Shown: in pieces, positions 18,265-26,546 of the stretch
Position numbering within the stretch: the first letter of the stretch is position 1
Layout of the letters: every line of letters begins with the position of its first letter
Assembly: GCA_964568145.1 (NCBI GenBank)
Contig: CAZMOZ010000016.1
Coordinates: 1 to 64,000 of the forward strand
Source: DSVZ01 sp964568145
Lineage (GTDB): Bacteria > Verrucomicrobiota > Verrucomicrobiia > Limisphaerales > J093
Direction of reading: 5' to 3'
DNA: 64,000 nucleotides
Notes under the pieces: model-generated
Told to the model about the DNA's origin: nothing
Databases searched by the model: none
Seen by the model: the letters and a program-made list of their open reading frames with translations, nothing else
Translations under genes and position numbers: made by a program

Positions 18265-18951
18265 ATGACGACGACGTTATTCGAGACAGGCATCTACACG
18301 ATTCGGGACGCCTCGCGGCTGACAGGCGTGTCATCGTGGCGCATTCGCCGCTGGTTGCGCGGTTACGAGTTCCCAACCAAGCAGGGCCGTCACCGGTCGG
18401 AGCCAATCTGGCAGGGCCAGCTCGAACCAATTGACCACAGCCTGGCGGTGGGCTTTTTGGACCTCATGGAGATTCGCTGCGTGGACGCATTCCTGCGCGC
18501 CGGTGTCGGTTGGAAGACCCTTCGCTTGGCCCACCAGCACGCGCAACAGGCGCTGGGACTTTCCCATCCGTTCTGCACGAACCAGTTCAAGGTGGCGGGA
18601 CGCAACATCTTCCTGGAAATCCCTCAGGAAGAAGCCGAGCCGATTCTGTGGGATATCGCGCGGGACCAGCGCGAATTCAACCGGATCACACGGCCGTTCC
18701 TGAAGGACTTGGAATTCTCGGCTGGCGACCTGCCCCAGCGCTGGTGGCCGAGGGGCAAAAACCACGGCGTGGCGCTCGATCCTCGGCGGAGTTTTGGCCA
18801 GCCGATCATCTTCCGCGACGGAGTTCCCACCGGCATCCTGGCGCGGAGTGTCCGGGCGAATGGTTCCATTCGGAAAGTGGCGCACTGGTTCGAAATCAGC
18901 CCGGCTTCCGTCCGCGAAGCGGTTGAGTTCGAGCAGTCGCTCGCCGCGTGA
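18265..18951 (+). CDS. Putative antitoxin (DUF433-type helix-turn-helix protein)
   Basis: 228 residues from the ATG at 18265, preferred over the GTG at 18241 because GGAG stands six bases before it. The N-terminal part is a helix-turn-helix (IYTIRDASRLTGVSSWRIRRW). The C-terminal part has a DUF433-like segment (GQPIIFRDGVPTGILARSVR, ending in an HTH-like VAHWFEISPASVREAVEFE). Proteins of this kind are paired with PIN-like toxins. Its stop codon overlaps the GTG start of the next gene (GTGA), the usual coupling in such modules. It probably binds the toxin and its own promoter. Confidence 0.75.
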   Translation: MTTTLFETGIYTIRDASRLTGVSSWRIRRWLRGYEFPTKQGRHRSEPIWQGQLEPIDHSLAVGFLDLMEIRCVDAFLRAGVGWKTLRLAHQHAQQALGLSHPFCTNQFKVAGRNIFLEIPQEEAEPILWDIARDQREFNRITRPFLKDLEFSAGDLPQRWWPRGKNHGVALDPRRSFGQPIIFRDGVPTGILARSVRANGSIRKVAHWFEISPASVREAVEFEQSLAA

Positions 18952-19340
18952 GGTTCTTCTTCGACAACAACCTGGCACCCAAACTGGCCCACGGCTTGGA
19001 CCAGATGGTCGTACCGGACCACCGCGTCATTCATCTCAAGGACAATTTCCCCGGCAACGTCAAAGACCTCGTCTGGATGCGGGCGCTGGCCAAGGAGCAA
19101 GACTGGGTCATCGTCACCGCTGATGTCCGCATCAGCCGCAATCCACACGAGGTGAAGGCGTGGCGGGAGGCCGGGCACACGATCTTCTTTCTCAAACCGG
19201 GTTGGACGGACCTTACGTTCTGGGAACAGGCGAACAAGTTCACGAAGTGTTTCCCCGCGCTGCTCGAAGAGGCCGAGCGAGCCGAACGCGGGTCGGCGTT
19301 CATTGTGTCGGTCAATGGGAAGGTTGAGCCGTTGCGGTGA
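18948..19340 (+). CDS. Putative PIN-like toxin (VapC45/DUF5615 type)
   Basis: 130 residues from a GTG at 18948 that overlaps the upstream stop. It begins RFFFDNNLAPKLAHGL, with the acidic Asp of PIN-like nucleases in FFDNNL. A second acidic cluster, WVIVTADVRISRNPHEV, resembles the TxDxD block, and GHTIFFL and NGKVEPL are also typical of VapC45-type proteins. PIN toxins are RNases; the target here is unknown. The 4-base overlap with the upstream HTH/DUF433 gene supports a toxin-antitoxin pair. Confidence 0.77.
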   Translation: MRFFFDNNLAPKLAHGLDQMVVPDHRVIHLKDNFPGNVKDLVWMRALAKEQDWVIVTADVRISRNPHEVKAWREAGHTIFFLKPGWTDLTFWEQANKFTKCFPALLEEAERAERGSAFIVSVNGKVEPLR

Positions 19341-19364
19341 GGGCGGCAACACACCAGCGTTAAA

Positions 19365-19427
19365 CCCGAAAACCGAAATTGGGCAGGCGGGACGCACTGC
19401 GCTATGGCCGACTTCGGTTATCGGGTT
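19365..19427. repeat. Dispersed palindromic element, copy C (core type 1)
   Basis: Arms CCCGAAAACCGAAATTGGG and CCGACTTCGGTTATCGGG enclose a core almost identical to that of the copy at 3346 (GGCAGGCGGGACGCACTGCG). It lies just behind the PIN-like toxin gene and before the convergent DUF362 gene. Confidence 0.85.
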
Positions 19428-19540
19428 GAAGCTCTGGAACCCTTGTGCTTCATGCGCCTTTTGGTAGCCACCTCTTTGGCGGCGGCGGCAGTCGGCGCGG
19501 ATTGGGTTTGTGTCCCTTGGTGGTTCCGCGCCCGCCCCGC

Positions 19541-20632
19541 TTACCGCACCCATTCCACGAGGATCTGCTTCACGTCGCTGACGCCGATCTGCACGAGCGA
19601 GGCGTTCTGGTACAGCGCCAGGTTCGGCTTCACCGCGGGCACGTCGGCGAGTTCGCGCTGGCGCTCGAGTTCGCGCACGGCCAGCACGTCCAACGCCACC
19701 GGATCGGTGCCGAACCAGAGCTGGTTCAAGACCGCCGCGTAATGCAGCAGCGTGCGCTCCTCGCCGTAGTATTGCGCCAGCAAGGCGTCGGTCACATTGA
19801 GCACCACGCGGTCCCCCAGGATGGGCAGCGCGCAAATCTCCGGCACCGCCACCGCCAGCCGGCCGGGGTCGGCGGTGAACCGGAGCGTGTTGTCCACACT
19901 GCCCAGCGCCAGACTCATCAAGTGGCCCGAGACGCTGGTCTGGTTGTGGTTGAGCAACGGGGTGACGCTGATGATCTTGGTCATGCCGGAGGTGACGAGC
20001 CGGCTCACGTACGAGCGCCGGCCCAGCGATTCGCGCCGCAGATCGAACTCGAGGTCGCCATGCACCAACTGGCCGAGGATCGCGTTCTCGTAAAACTCGT
20101 TTGTGTCGTAACCCGCCTCCGCCGCCGCGGCCACACGCACGCCCTGACGCTCCGCCAGTTCCACAAAGCCCGCCGGCCGCAAAGTCAGCATCTGCTTGTC
20201 CCAGATCACCACCTGGCCCGGCGGATGCCCGGCCGTGAGCAGGCTCGACACCAGCGCCTCGACCACCGCCGGCCGCGTCCCACTGAGCGCGCCAGGGGCG
20301 GAGAGGACTTTAATACCAACCGTGTCCTGTGTGCTCACCAAGCTGCGCCAGGCCTCTTCAGGTGTCGGTTTGCCGGTCAGGTTGGTCAAGCCGCGGTCCA
20401 CCATGCGGCGCAGCACCTCCGGCTGCGGCTGGTAAGCCTCCGTGGCGGCGGTGTCCTGCACCATCACCACGCGCGCCTGGGCGGGCGCGGGCAGGGTGAA
20501 GACGGGCGGGGACGGCGGCCGCGGTTCCGGCGCGGCCGGCGCGGGCGTGTCCTCGCTGTCTGCTAAGCCCGTCAAGGCCAGCAGGAGCAGCGCGAGCGCA
20601 CAAAAATGTGGGTTCCTTGACTCGCCAGACAT
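19541..20632 (-). CDS. DUF362 domain-containing exported protein
   Basis: 363 residues. An N-terminal hydrophobic segment (CALALLLLALTGLADSE, about 11-27) suggests export. A Pro-rich linker is followed by a DUF362-like domain: VVMVQDTAATEAYQPQPEVL, TVGIKVLSAPGALSGTRPAV, LLTAGHPPGQVVIWDK and SGMTKIISVTPLLNHN. DUF362 proteins are often fused to ferredoxin domains; no cysteine cluster for an iron-sulfur centre is seen here. Function is not known. It starts close to, and divergent from, a TPR lipoprotein gene. Confidence 0.75.
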   Translation of the reverse strand: MSGESRNPHFCALALLLLALTGLADSEDTPAPAAPEPRPPSPPVFTLPAPAQARVVMVQDTAATEAYQPQPEVLRRMVDRGLTNLTGKPTPEEAWRSLVSTQDTVGIKVLSAPGALSGTRPAVVEALVSSLLTAGHPPGQVVIWDKQMLTLRPAGFVELAERQGVRVAAAAEAGYDTNEFYENAILGQLVHGDLEFDLRRESLGRRSYVSRLVTSGMTKIISVTPLLNHNQTSVSGHLMSLALGSVDNTLRFTADPGRLAVAVPEICALPILGDRVVLNVTDALLAQYYGEERTLLHYAAVLNQLWFGTDPVALDVLAVRELERQRELADVPAVKPNLALYQNASLVQIGVSDVKQILVEWVR

Positions 20633-20773
20633 GGGGTGTTACCACCGGGCGACATGTTGGCCGCCCAAAAGCGGGGGCAGTTATCGGGCCTCTCCCGTGA
20701 CTTTGGCAAGCTTGACCGCCCCGCCGCATCGCCGCCTCCCATCCGCGCTCCCGGCCGGCCGGGCGTCGGGTGG

Positions 20774-22768
20774 ATGACCGCGTGCGTCCTCGTATTGCTG
20801 CTGGCCGCCGGGTGCGGCCCGCAAGGCCGCGATCAGTTGCTGCTGGGCCAGCGGCTGATCCGCGAAGGCCGGCCGGCCGAGGCCATTGAGCCGCTCCAGG
20901 CCGCGGCGCAGGCCTTTCAAACCAACACCGCCGCCGCCGCGCAGATTTTGAACTACCTCGGCCTGGCCTATCATCAGGCCGGGCGCCCCGCCGAGGCGGC
21001 GCAGGCTTACAAGGCGGCGCTCGACAAGGATTTCAACCTCTTCGCCGCCCGCTACAACCGCGGCGCGTTGTTCTTCGAGCAGGGCAACCTGCCCGCCGCC
21101 ATCAACGAACTCACCACCTACACCGCGCACCAGCCGAAGGACCCCGCTGGCTGGCTGCTGCTCGGCAAGGCCCAGCTCCGCGCCGGCTTGTACGACGCCG
21201 CGGACCGCAACCTCCTCCAGGCGCTCCGCCTCAACCCGTCCCCGCAGCAGCAGGCCGAGGGGCTGAACGCCCTGGGCATGGGCCAGGCCCAGCGCCGCCG
21301 GGCGCGCGAGGCCTTCCAGTACTTCGAGGCCGCGCTCAACCGCGTCACCAACTACCCGCCGGCCTTGCTCAACCAGGCGGTGCTCTCGCAGCAGTTGCAG
21401 GACCGCAACTTCGCCCTTCAGAAGTACGCCGCGTACCTCGCGGCCGGCAGCAACGCGCCGAACGCCGACGCCATCCGCGCGCTCACGAACCAGCTCGCCA
21501 GCCAGCTTGCGCTGGCGCTCAAGCCGACGTCACCACCCACGAATCAGGCCCCGGCCACTAACCTGGTTCTGAACGTCCGCACTGCCTCGCCGCCGGCCGT
21601 GGTGCGGACCTCGCCGCCGCCATCGCTGGTCCAAACCGCGGCGCCGCCGGCGATCGCGCGCACCGGCCCGCCGCCCGCCGAGATGACCGCGAGGCCGCTG
21701 CCGGTTTCGAGCAACCTTGTCGCCCAGACCGCGCCGCCTTCCACGAAGCCGCCCGCCGAAACCGCGCCGCCGCGCGGCGACCGCACGACCACGGCAGTGA
21801 GAGCCGTCACCGCGCCAGAGGTCCCGCCCGCGCAACCCGAGCCGCCGCTGGAGCGGGTCCAGCTCGACGCGGAGCCGGAGATCAAGCCGGCCGTGGACGT
21901 CGCGCTCGCGCGTCCGACAGCGGTCGCTTCGTCCACCAACTCGGTTTCTCCCGCGCCCGCGCCCGCCACGGGTGGTTCTGCCACAACTTCGCCCCCCGCC
22001 ACGACCACGGCGGCTGAAACGGAAGACGAGAAGGCGCCGAAGCGATCACTGATCGCGCGGCTCAATCCGTTGAACTTGTTCCGCGGCGACGAGGATCCGG
22101 AAAAGGCGCGTGAGCGCGAGGCGAAGAAAGCGGCCGGGCAGGCGCGCAAGGCGGAAAAGGAAGCGGCGAAGAAGCACACCACGCCCGTGACGCGGCAACC
22201 CGCGCCGGCGCCCGCTCTGGTCCAACCGACCACGCCCGCCCCGCCCACGTTCACGCGCTACGCCTACACCGCGCCCGCCGCGCCGCCGCCCGGCAACCGC
22301 GCCGAGTCTGAGCGGCAGGTCGCGGAAGGTCTCGCCGCGCACAAGGCCGGCCGGCCCGGCGATGCCCAGGCCGCTTACACGCGTGCCGTGCGGGCCGATC
22401 CGGCGAACTTTCAGGCCCAGTTCAACCTGGCCGTGGCCGCTTACGAGAATCAGGACTGGCCGCGCTCCCTGGCGGCTTACGAACTGGCGCTGGCGCTGGC
22501 ACCGGACGACACCCGCGCGCGGTATGGCTTTGCGCTCGCGCTCGAGCGCGCCGGTTATCCGCTCGACGCCGCCGCCGAGCTGGAACGAATCCTCGCCCGC
22601 GAACCCGGCAACGTGGACGCCCACCTCGCGCTGGCGAATCTAAACGCCACGACGCTCGGCAACACGGTCCGGGCGCGGGAGCATTACCTGAAGGTGCTGC
22701 AGCTTCAACCGAACCACCCCCAGGCCGGCCTGATCAAGCGCTGGCTCGGACCGGCTTACCGGCCGTGA
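20774..22768 (+). CDS. TPR lipoprotein with proline-rich central repeat region
   Basis: About 664 residues if translation starts at the ATG at 20774, giving MTACVLVLLLAAGC with a lipobox (LAAGC). An upstream in-frame ATG at 20654 would add a basic leader and is an alternative. The N-terminal third has TPR units (AAQAYKAALDKDFNLFAARYNRG). The middle, roughly 21540-22250, is low complexity with repeated T-x-x-P-P units (RTASPPAVVRTSPPPS). The C-terminal quarter returns to TPRs (AYELALALAPDDTRARYGFA). A scaffolding or envelope-assembly role is likely but not proven. Confidence 0.78.
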   Translation: MTACVLVLLLAAGCGPQGRDQLLLGQRLIREGRPAEAIEPLQAAAQAFQTNTAAAAQILNYLGLAYHQAGRPAEAAQAYKAALDKDFNLFAARYNRGALFFEQGNLPAAINELTTYTAHQPKDPAGWLLLGKAQLRAGLYDAADRNLLQALRLNPSPQQQAEGLNALGMGQAQRRRAREAFQYFEAALNRVTNYPPALLNQAVLSQQLQDRNFALQKYAAYLAAGSNAPNADAIRALTNQLASQLALALKPTSPPTNQAPATNLVLNVRTASPPAVVRTSPPPSLVQTAAPPAIARTGPPPAEMTARPLPVSSNLVAQTAPPSTKPPAETAPPRGDRTTTAVRAVTAPEVPPAQPEPPLERVQLDAEPEIKPAVDVALARPTAVASSTNSVSPAPAPATGGSATTSPPATTTAAETEDEKAPKRSLIARLNPLNLFRGDEDPEKAREREAKKAAGQARKAEKEAAKKHTTPVTRQPAPAPALVQPTTPAPPTFTRYAYTAPAAPPPGNRAESERQVAEGLAAHKAGRPGDAQAAYTRAVRADPANFQAQFNLAVAAYENQDWPRSLAAYELALALAPDDTRARYGFALALERAGYPLDAAAELERILAREPGNVDAHLALANLNATTLGNTVRAREHYLKVLQLQPNHPQAGLIKRWLGPAYRP

Positions 22769-22771
22769 GGG

Positions 22772-22856
22772 GCAGGAGTCAGTGGTCAGTAATCAGTGGT
22801 CAGAAGCTGGAAGTCAGCATCTGGCGTCCGGTATCCGGCATCTGCCGTCCGGCAAC
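22772..22856. repeat. Degenerate short tandem repeats (heptad-like)
   Basis: Runs such as GTCAGTGGTCAGTAATCAGT followed by GGCATCTGCCGTCCGGC are imperfect repeats of about 7-8 bases. Similar texture occurs at 39121, 45630, 46840, 47024, 59694 and in several gaps of the microcompartment operon. Not a CRISPR: there are no constant repeats with spacers. Confidence 0.65.
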
Positions 22857-22885
22857 ACCCACACCGCGCGTAACTCACCGCACTG

Positions 22886-23926
22886 TCACGCGGCCGGAAC
22901 GCTGCTGCCGGCTTTGAGCGCGGCGAGTTCTTTTTCGAGTTCGGCGACGCGGCGGACCAGTTCCGGCAGGCGTTCCATCAGGACCATCTGCCGCTTCATC
23001 TGCGTGGCCGGGCGGGCCGGCGACCCAAACCAGACCTGGCCGGCCGGGACGTTCTGAATCACCCCGGACTGTCCGGCGATGACCGCGCGGTCGCCGACCG
23101 TGAGGTGGCCCACCACGCCCGCCTGGCCGGCGATGGTCACGTAATTGCCCAGCCGCGCGCTGCCGGCCACGCCCGCCTGCGCCACCAGAATGCAATGCTG
23201 GCCCACCACCACGTTGTGGCCGATCTGGACGAGATTATCCACCTTGGTGCCCCGGCCGATGACCGTGGCCCCGAGCGCGCCGCGGTCCACGGTCACGTTG
23301 GCGCCCAGCTCGACGTCGTCCTCGATCACCACGTGGCCCACCTGCGGGATTTTGCGATGCGCCCCGCCATCCAGCACGTACCCGAAGCCGTCCGAGCCCA
23401 CCACCACGCCCGCGTGGAGCCGCACGCGCTTGCCCACCTGCGTGCCGGCGTACAGGGTCACGCCCGGAAACAGCCGCGTGTCTTCGCCGAGCCGGCAGCC
23501 CTCGCCCACGTAATCGCCGGCCATGAGCACGACGCGGGCGCCGATTTGCGCGCGCTCGCCCACCACGCAAAGAGGCCCGACGTGGGCGGTGGCGTCCACG
23601 CTGGCGCTCGCGGCCACCACGGCCGTGGGGTGGATTCCCGCCGGGAACACCGGCTCGGGATAAAACCACGGCAACACCCGCGCGAAGGCGATCCGCGCGT
23701 TGGGCACGCGGATCAAGGTCTTGCGCGAGATCACGTCGGCGGCCAAGAGGATGGCGGCGGCCGCGCTGGTTTCGGCGCGCGCGAGGTGTTTGGGGTTTTC
23801 AGCCCAGGTCAGGTCGCCCGGCCCGGCGTTGTCGGCCGGCGCAAAACCGGTGAGGCGCACGGCGGGGTCGCCCACGACGCGGCCCTGGAGACGTTCGGCA
23901 AGTTCGGCGGCGGTGAAGGCGGGCAT
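22886..23926 (-). CDS. lpxD: UDP-3-O-acylglucosamine N-acyltransferase LpxD
   Basis: 346 residues. An N-terminal LpxD-type domain (ELAERLQGRVVGDP, DLTWAENPKHLA) is followed by a left-handed beta-helix of hexapeptide repeats (VSVDATAHVGPLCVVGERAQ onward) with GSDGFGYV and KIPQVGHVVIEDDVELGANV. The VQIGHNVVVG turn carries the His equivalent to the catalytic residue of E. coli LpxD. It adds the N-linked 3-hydroxyacyl chain in lipid A synthesis, so the organism has an LPS-type outer membrane. It lies 24 bases behind panD on the same strand. Normal length. Confidence 0.95.
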   Translation of the reverse strand: MPAFTAAELAERLQGRVVGDPAVRLTGFAPADNAGPGDLTWAENPKHLARAETSAAAAILLAADVISRKTLIRVPNARIAFARVLPWFYPEPVFPAGIHPTAVVAASASVDATAHVGPLCVVGERAQIGARVVLMAGDYVGEGCRLGEDTRLFPGVTLYAGTQVGKRVRLHAGVVVGSDGFGYVLDGGAHRKIPQVGHVVIEDDVELGANVTVDRGALGATVIGRGTKVDNLVQIGHNVVVGQHCILVAQAGVAGSARLGNYVTIAGQAGVVGHLTVGDRAVIAGQSGVIQNVPAGQVWFGSPARPATQMKRQMVLMERLPELVRRVAELEKELAALKAGSSVPAA

Positions 23927-23950
23927 GGGCGGGCGGGGAACCGGCGGAGT

Positions 23951-24313
23951 TCAAATGCCGCGTTCGCTGACAATGCGGTTGGCCTCGTCCAGCACGACGA
24001 CCTGGGGCTGCCAGCCGTGGGCGTCCACCTCCTCGACGAGGGCGAAGCTCATGATGGTCAGCCGGTCGCCCACCTGGCCGCGATGGGCCACGGCGCCGTT
24101 GAGCACGATGTCGCCCCGGCCGCGCGGGCCCGGGATGGCGTAGGTTTCAAAGCGCGCGCCGTTGTTCATGTTGCCGCACAGTATGCGTTCGTACGGCCGG
24201 AGCCCGGCGCGATCGAGCAGGTCTTCGTCAATGGTCAGGCTGCCCTCGTAGTTCACGTTGGCGGCCGTGACGCGCGCGCGGTGGATTTTCGACTTGAGCA
24301 ATTGTATGAGCAT
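23951..24313 (-). CDS. panD: Aspartate 1-decarboxylase
   Basis: 120 residues from the ATG at 24311-24313 (MLIQLLKSKIHRARVT). The longer upstream start was rejected because the family begins exactly here. YEGSLTID contains the Gly-Ser cleavage site at which the proenzyme self-processes to form the pyruvoyl group. IVLNGAVAHRGQVGDRL and NRIVSERG are also conserved. It makes beta-alanine for pantothenate and CoA. It lies in line between a TraB-like gene and lpxD on the same strand. Confidence 0.96.
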   Translation of the reverse strand: MLIQLLKSKIHRARVTAANVNYEGSLTIDEDLLDRAGLRPYERILCGNMNNGARFETYAIPGPRGRGDIVLNGAVAHRGQVGDRLTIMSFALVEEVDAHGWQPQVVVLDEANRIVSERGI

Positions 24314-24370
24314 AACCGGCGGGCGGGCGGCCTCGCCGTGTGGGCAAATTCGCAACCCGGCCCCGCCAAG

Positions 24371-25426
24371 TCAATCTCCCGGCGGGCCGGGCTCGGAGGC
24401 GGGCCCGGCCGGCGGAGCGTTCTCCGCCGGCGCACGTTGCAGGCCGCGAAGCTGGGAGCGCACCAGCCGGGCGGTCATCTCCAGCTCGAACTCCGAGATG
24501 CCCAGGCTCCGGTGATCCACGCCGAATGCCGTCAGCCAGCGGTCTTCCACCGGCTGGTAGCCCAGCGCCCGGCAGAGCCGGTGCTCGAGGTCGGCCATGT
24601 GCCCGGCGCCATAAAACACGGCCACGGAGGCCGGCGCGGGCCGCCGGGCCAGCGCGGCGCGGGTGTCCCGCACCACCGCCTCGTTGCGTTCCTCGACCAG
24701 CACCCGCAGGAGCCGCTGCAAGCCCGGCGGCAGGCCCGCGATCTGGGTGAGGTCGTTCGGCAACTGACCCAGCACCTCGATCAGGGCCACCTTCGTGGCC
24801 GCTTGCAGTCGCGGGCTCGCAGCCAGCAGGGACACGCCCAGCCGGGCCAGTCCGCCCAGCAGGCCTTCCCCGCTCATCGCCTGCACCAGCGCGTCGAACT
24901 CGACCGCGCCCGCCTGCGGCCGGCTGCCGGGCGCGGGCTGGGCCGGCTCGTTCGTCGTTCCGCCGAACACACGGGCAAGCTGCTCAAGGCTGAGGTCGCT
25001 GTTCCGGAAGTGCGGCCGCTCGTAATTGATGGCGTCGAGCTGGAAGGTCAGCCCCAGCGCGCGCGCCAAATCCACCTGCAACGAATACCCCTCGTGCCGG
25101 ACCGGCGGGCCGTCGCCGGAGCGGATGGCCTCGAACAGCACCACCGTCTGCTCGTCCAGGAAGTCCTGCAACGCCGTGTAGTAATTGCTGGTGCCGATGT
25201 GTGTGACCGCGACCAGCCAGAGGTCCGCGCCGCCGCGCCCCCGCACCGGGGCGAGCCGGCGCAAGGCGACTTCGAGCGCGATCACGCCGTTGGTGTTCTT
25301 GAGCGACCGCAGGTAAGGCCGCACGTCGTCCACGCTGGCCGGCTGCGCAGTGGCGGACCAGCCGGTCAGGCACAAGCCGGCGAGGACGGCTGGCGCAGCC
25401 AGGCGTTGGAACATTCCGCGTTTCAT
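24371..25426 (-). CDS. TraB/GumN family protein, exported
   Basis: 351 residues from the ATG at 25424-25426, which opens a signal peptide (MKRGMFQRLAAPAVLAGL, cleavage near TAQ). The mature protein begins with a strand-helix unit VAVTHIGTSNYYTALQDFL and VVLFEAI. It later has VAVFYGAGHMADLEHRL, the paired His motifs of the TraB/PrgY/GumN fold, proposed to be metal-dependent hydrolases or peptidases. The activity has not been shown for most members. It sits 57 bases upstream of panD on the same strand. Confidence 0.75.
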   Translation of the reverse strand: MKRGMFQRLAAPAVLAGLCLTGWSATAQPASVDDVRPYLRSLKNTNGVIALEVALRRLAPVRGRGGADLWLVAVTHIGTSNYYTALQDFLDEQTVVLFEAIRSGDGPPVRHEGYSLQVDLARALGLTFQLDAINYERPHFRNSDLSLEQLARVFGGTTNEPAQPAPGSRPQAGAVEFDALVQAMSGEGLLGGLARLGVSLLAASPRLQAATKVALIEVLGQLPNDLTQIAGLPPGLQRLLRVLVEERNEAVVRDTRAALARRPAPASVAVFYGAGHMADLEHRLCRALGYQPVEDRWLTAFGVDHRSLGISEFELEMTARLVRSQLRGLQRAPAENAPPAGPASEPGPPGD

Positions 25427-25583
25427 CACACCGCCCAAAATGCCAGCAGTCGGGCCGGGATGCCAGCGAGGGGTTGGGGCACTCAGCCTGTAACGCAGCT
25501 CAAAACGCGCCGCGGGCGCTCCGGGCGGTGGCGACGGTGACTTGCACCGCATGGTAATCCTGCCGCGACTGCGCCGGCGGCGA

Positions 25584-25775
25584 TCAGTTCGCCGGGTCTT
25601 TGGGTATCAGGAACCACAGAACCAGGTACACGATGATTCCGGGAAACGCGGCGCTGAGGATCGAGACCAGCACATAGACCAGCCGGACCCGGAACGGCGA
25701 CCAGCCCAGGTAGTGGGCCAGCCCGCCGCATACCCCAGCGATGACGCAGTCTTTCGTGGAACGGGTGAGTTTCAT
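25584..25775 (-). CDS. PspC domain membrane protein
   Basis: 63 residues, essentially one PspC domain: KLTRSTKDCVIAGVCGGLAH, with YLGWSPFRVRLVYVL and a membrane segment (ILSAAFPGIIVYLVLWFLI) ending in PKDP. PspC-domain proteins sit in the inner membrane and are linked with envelope stress; small stand-alone forms are common and usually of unknown role. A small PLDc_N membrane gene lies 28 bases upstream. Confidence 0.88.
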   Translation of the reverse strand: MKLTRSTKDCVIAGVCGGLAHYLGWSPFRVRLVYVLVSILSAAFPGIIVYLVLWFLIPKDPAN

Positions 25776-25803
25776 GGCGAGGAGCGATGCGGCGCGCGCA
25801 CTC

Positions 25804-26061
25804 TCAAAGGGAACGCGGCGGCAGGTCCGCGGCAGCCTGCGCGCGGGGCCGGCCGGCGAAGAAATAGATCAACGCGCCGATGAGGTTCACGAAGACGATG
25901 ACAATCACCCACACGATGCGCTCGGAGTCGTTCAAGCCCCGGTTCTGGATGGCATGGATCAACATCCACAGCCAGAAGGCAAACAGCGCCAGCGACACCG
26001 GTAGAAGCACCAGCATCAGGACAAGCTCGATGATGCCAAGAAAGGCCAGGGAAGCTGTCAT
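25804..26061 (-). CDS. PLDc_N domain small membrane protein
   Basis: 85 residues from the ATG at 26059-26061. Two membrane segments (IELVLMLVLLPVSLALFAFW and IVWVIVIVFVNLIGALIYFF) flank HAIQNRGLNDSERIVW, the signature of the phospholipase-D-nuclease N-terminal (PLDc_N) domain. A longer open frame upstream was rejected because it adds an unlikely leader. These two-helix proteins are common and of unknown function. It probably shares a transcript with the PspC gene. Confidence 0.85.
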   Translation of the reverse strand: MTASLAFLGIIELVLMLVLLPVSLALFAFWLWMLIHAIQNRGLNDSERIVWVIVIVFVNLIGALIYFFAGRPRAQAAADLPPRSL

Positions 26062-26546
26062 GGCGTCAAGACACTTGGGGTCGGTAAGCGGAAGTCGAGC
26101 GCAGGCGCGGCCAGGGTGGAGCAATCACCCCGCAGGCGGCGCGATGGAATTGGAATCATGGCATGCATCTGGACTCCGGAGTTGTCGGACAAAAGTCTGC
26201 CACAACCGCCGTCCCGGCCGAAAGCGCAAACGCGGGTCCAGCAGCCCAGCCGGCGCATCTCAATTTCGCACCGGCAGCGGGCGGGCCGAAGTGGCCCAAG
26301 CGACCTCGCCTAAGGCCGTGCCGCGGGCGGCGCGGCCCGCGGCCGTGAAGTCCGAAGTCCGAAGCGGAAGCGAAGCTCGCCGAAGATGCCCGCGTCGCAG
26401 TTCCGCATTGCGCATTCCGCAATGGGAATGCCGGGGCTCGACGGAGTCTCGCCCCACCCCGTCAAGAACGGACCGGCACAAAGGTGAGATGCGCCCGCCC
26501 GGCAAACGGTTTGACTTGGTTTTTTGCGAAACTTAGATTCCGCGCA
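26062..26546. other. Intergenic region with repeats and hairpin
   Basis: 485 bases between divergent genes, without a convincing gene. It contains a GC-rich palindrome around 26321-26344 (GCCGCGGGCGGCGCGGCCCG), a short GAAGTCCGAAGTCCGAAG run near 26346, and an inverted copy of the GAGACTCCGTCG repeat at 26428-26455. Promoters for both flanking genes should lie here. Confidence 0.45.

Noticed and set aside
22772..22856. Possible CRISPR array
   Set aside because: Repeat units are 7-8 bases and imperfect, with no constant spacers and no cas genes in the window.
23105..25540. Plus-strand open frame of over 800 codons opposite lpxD, panD and the TraB-like gene
   Set aside because: His/Ala/Arg-rich antisense translation with no domain; three well-defined genes lie on the other strand.
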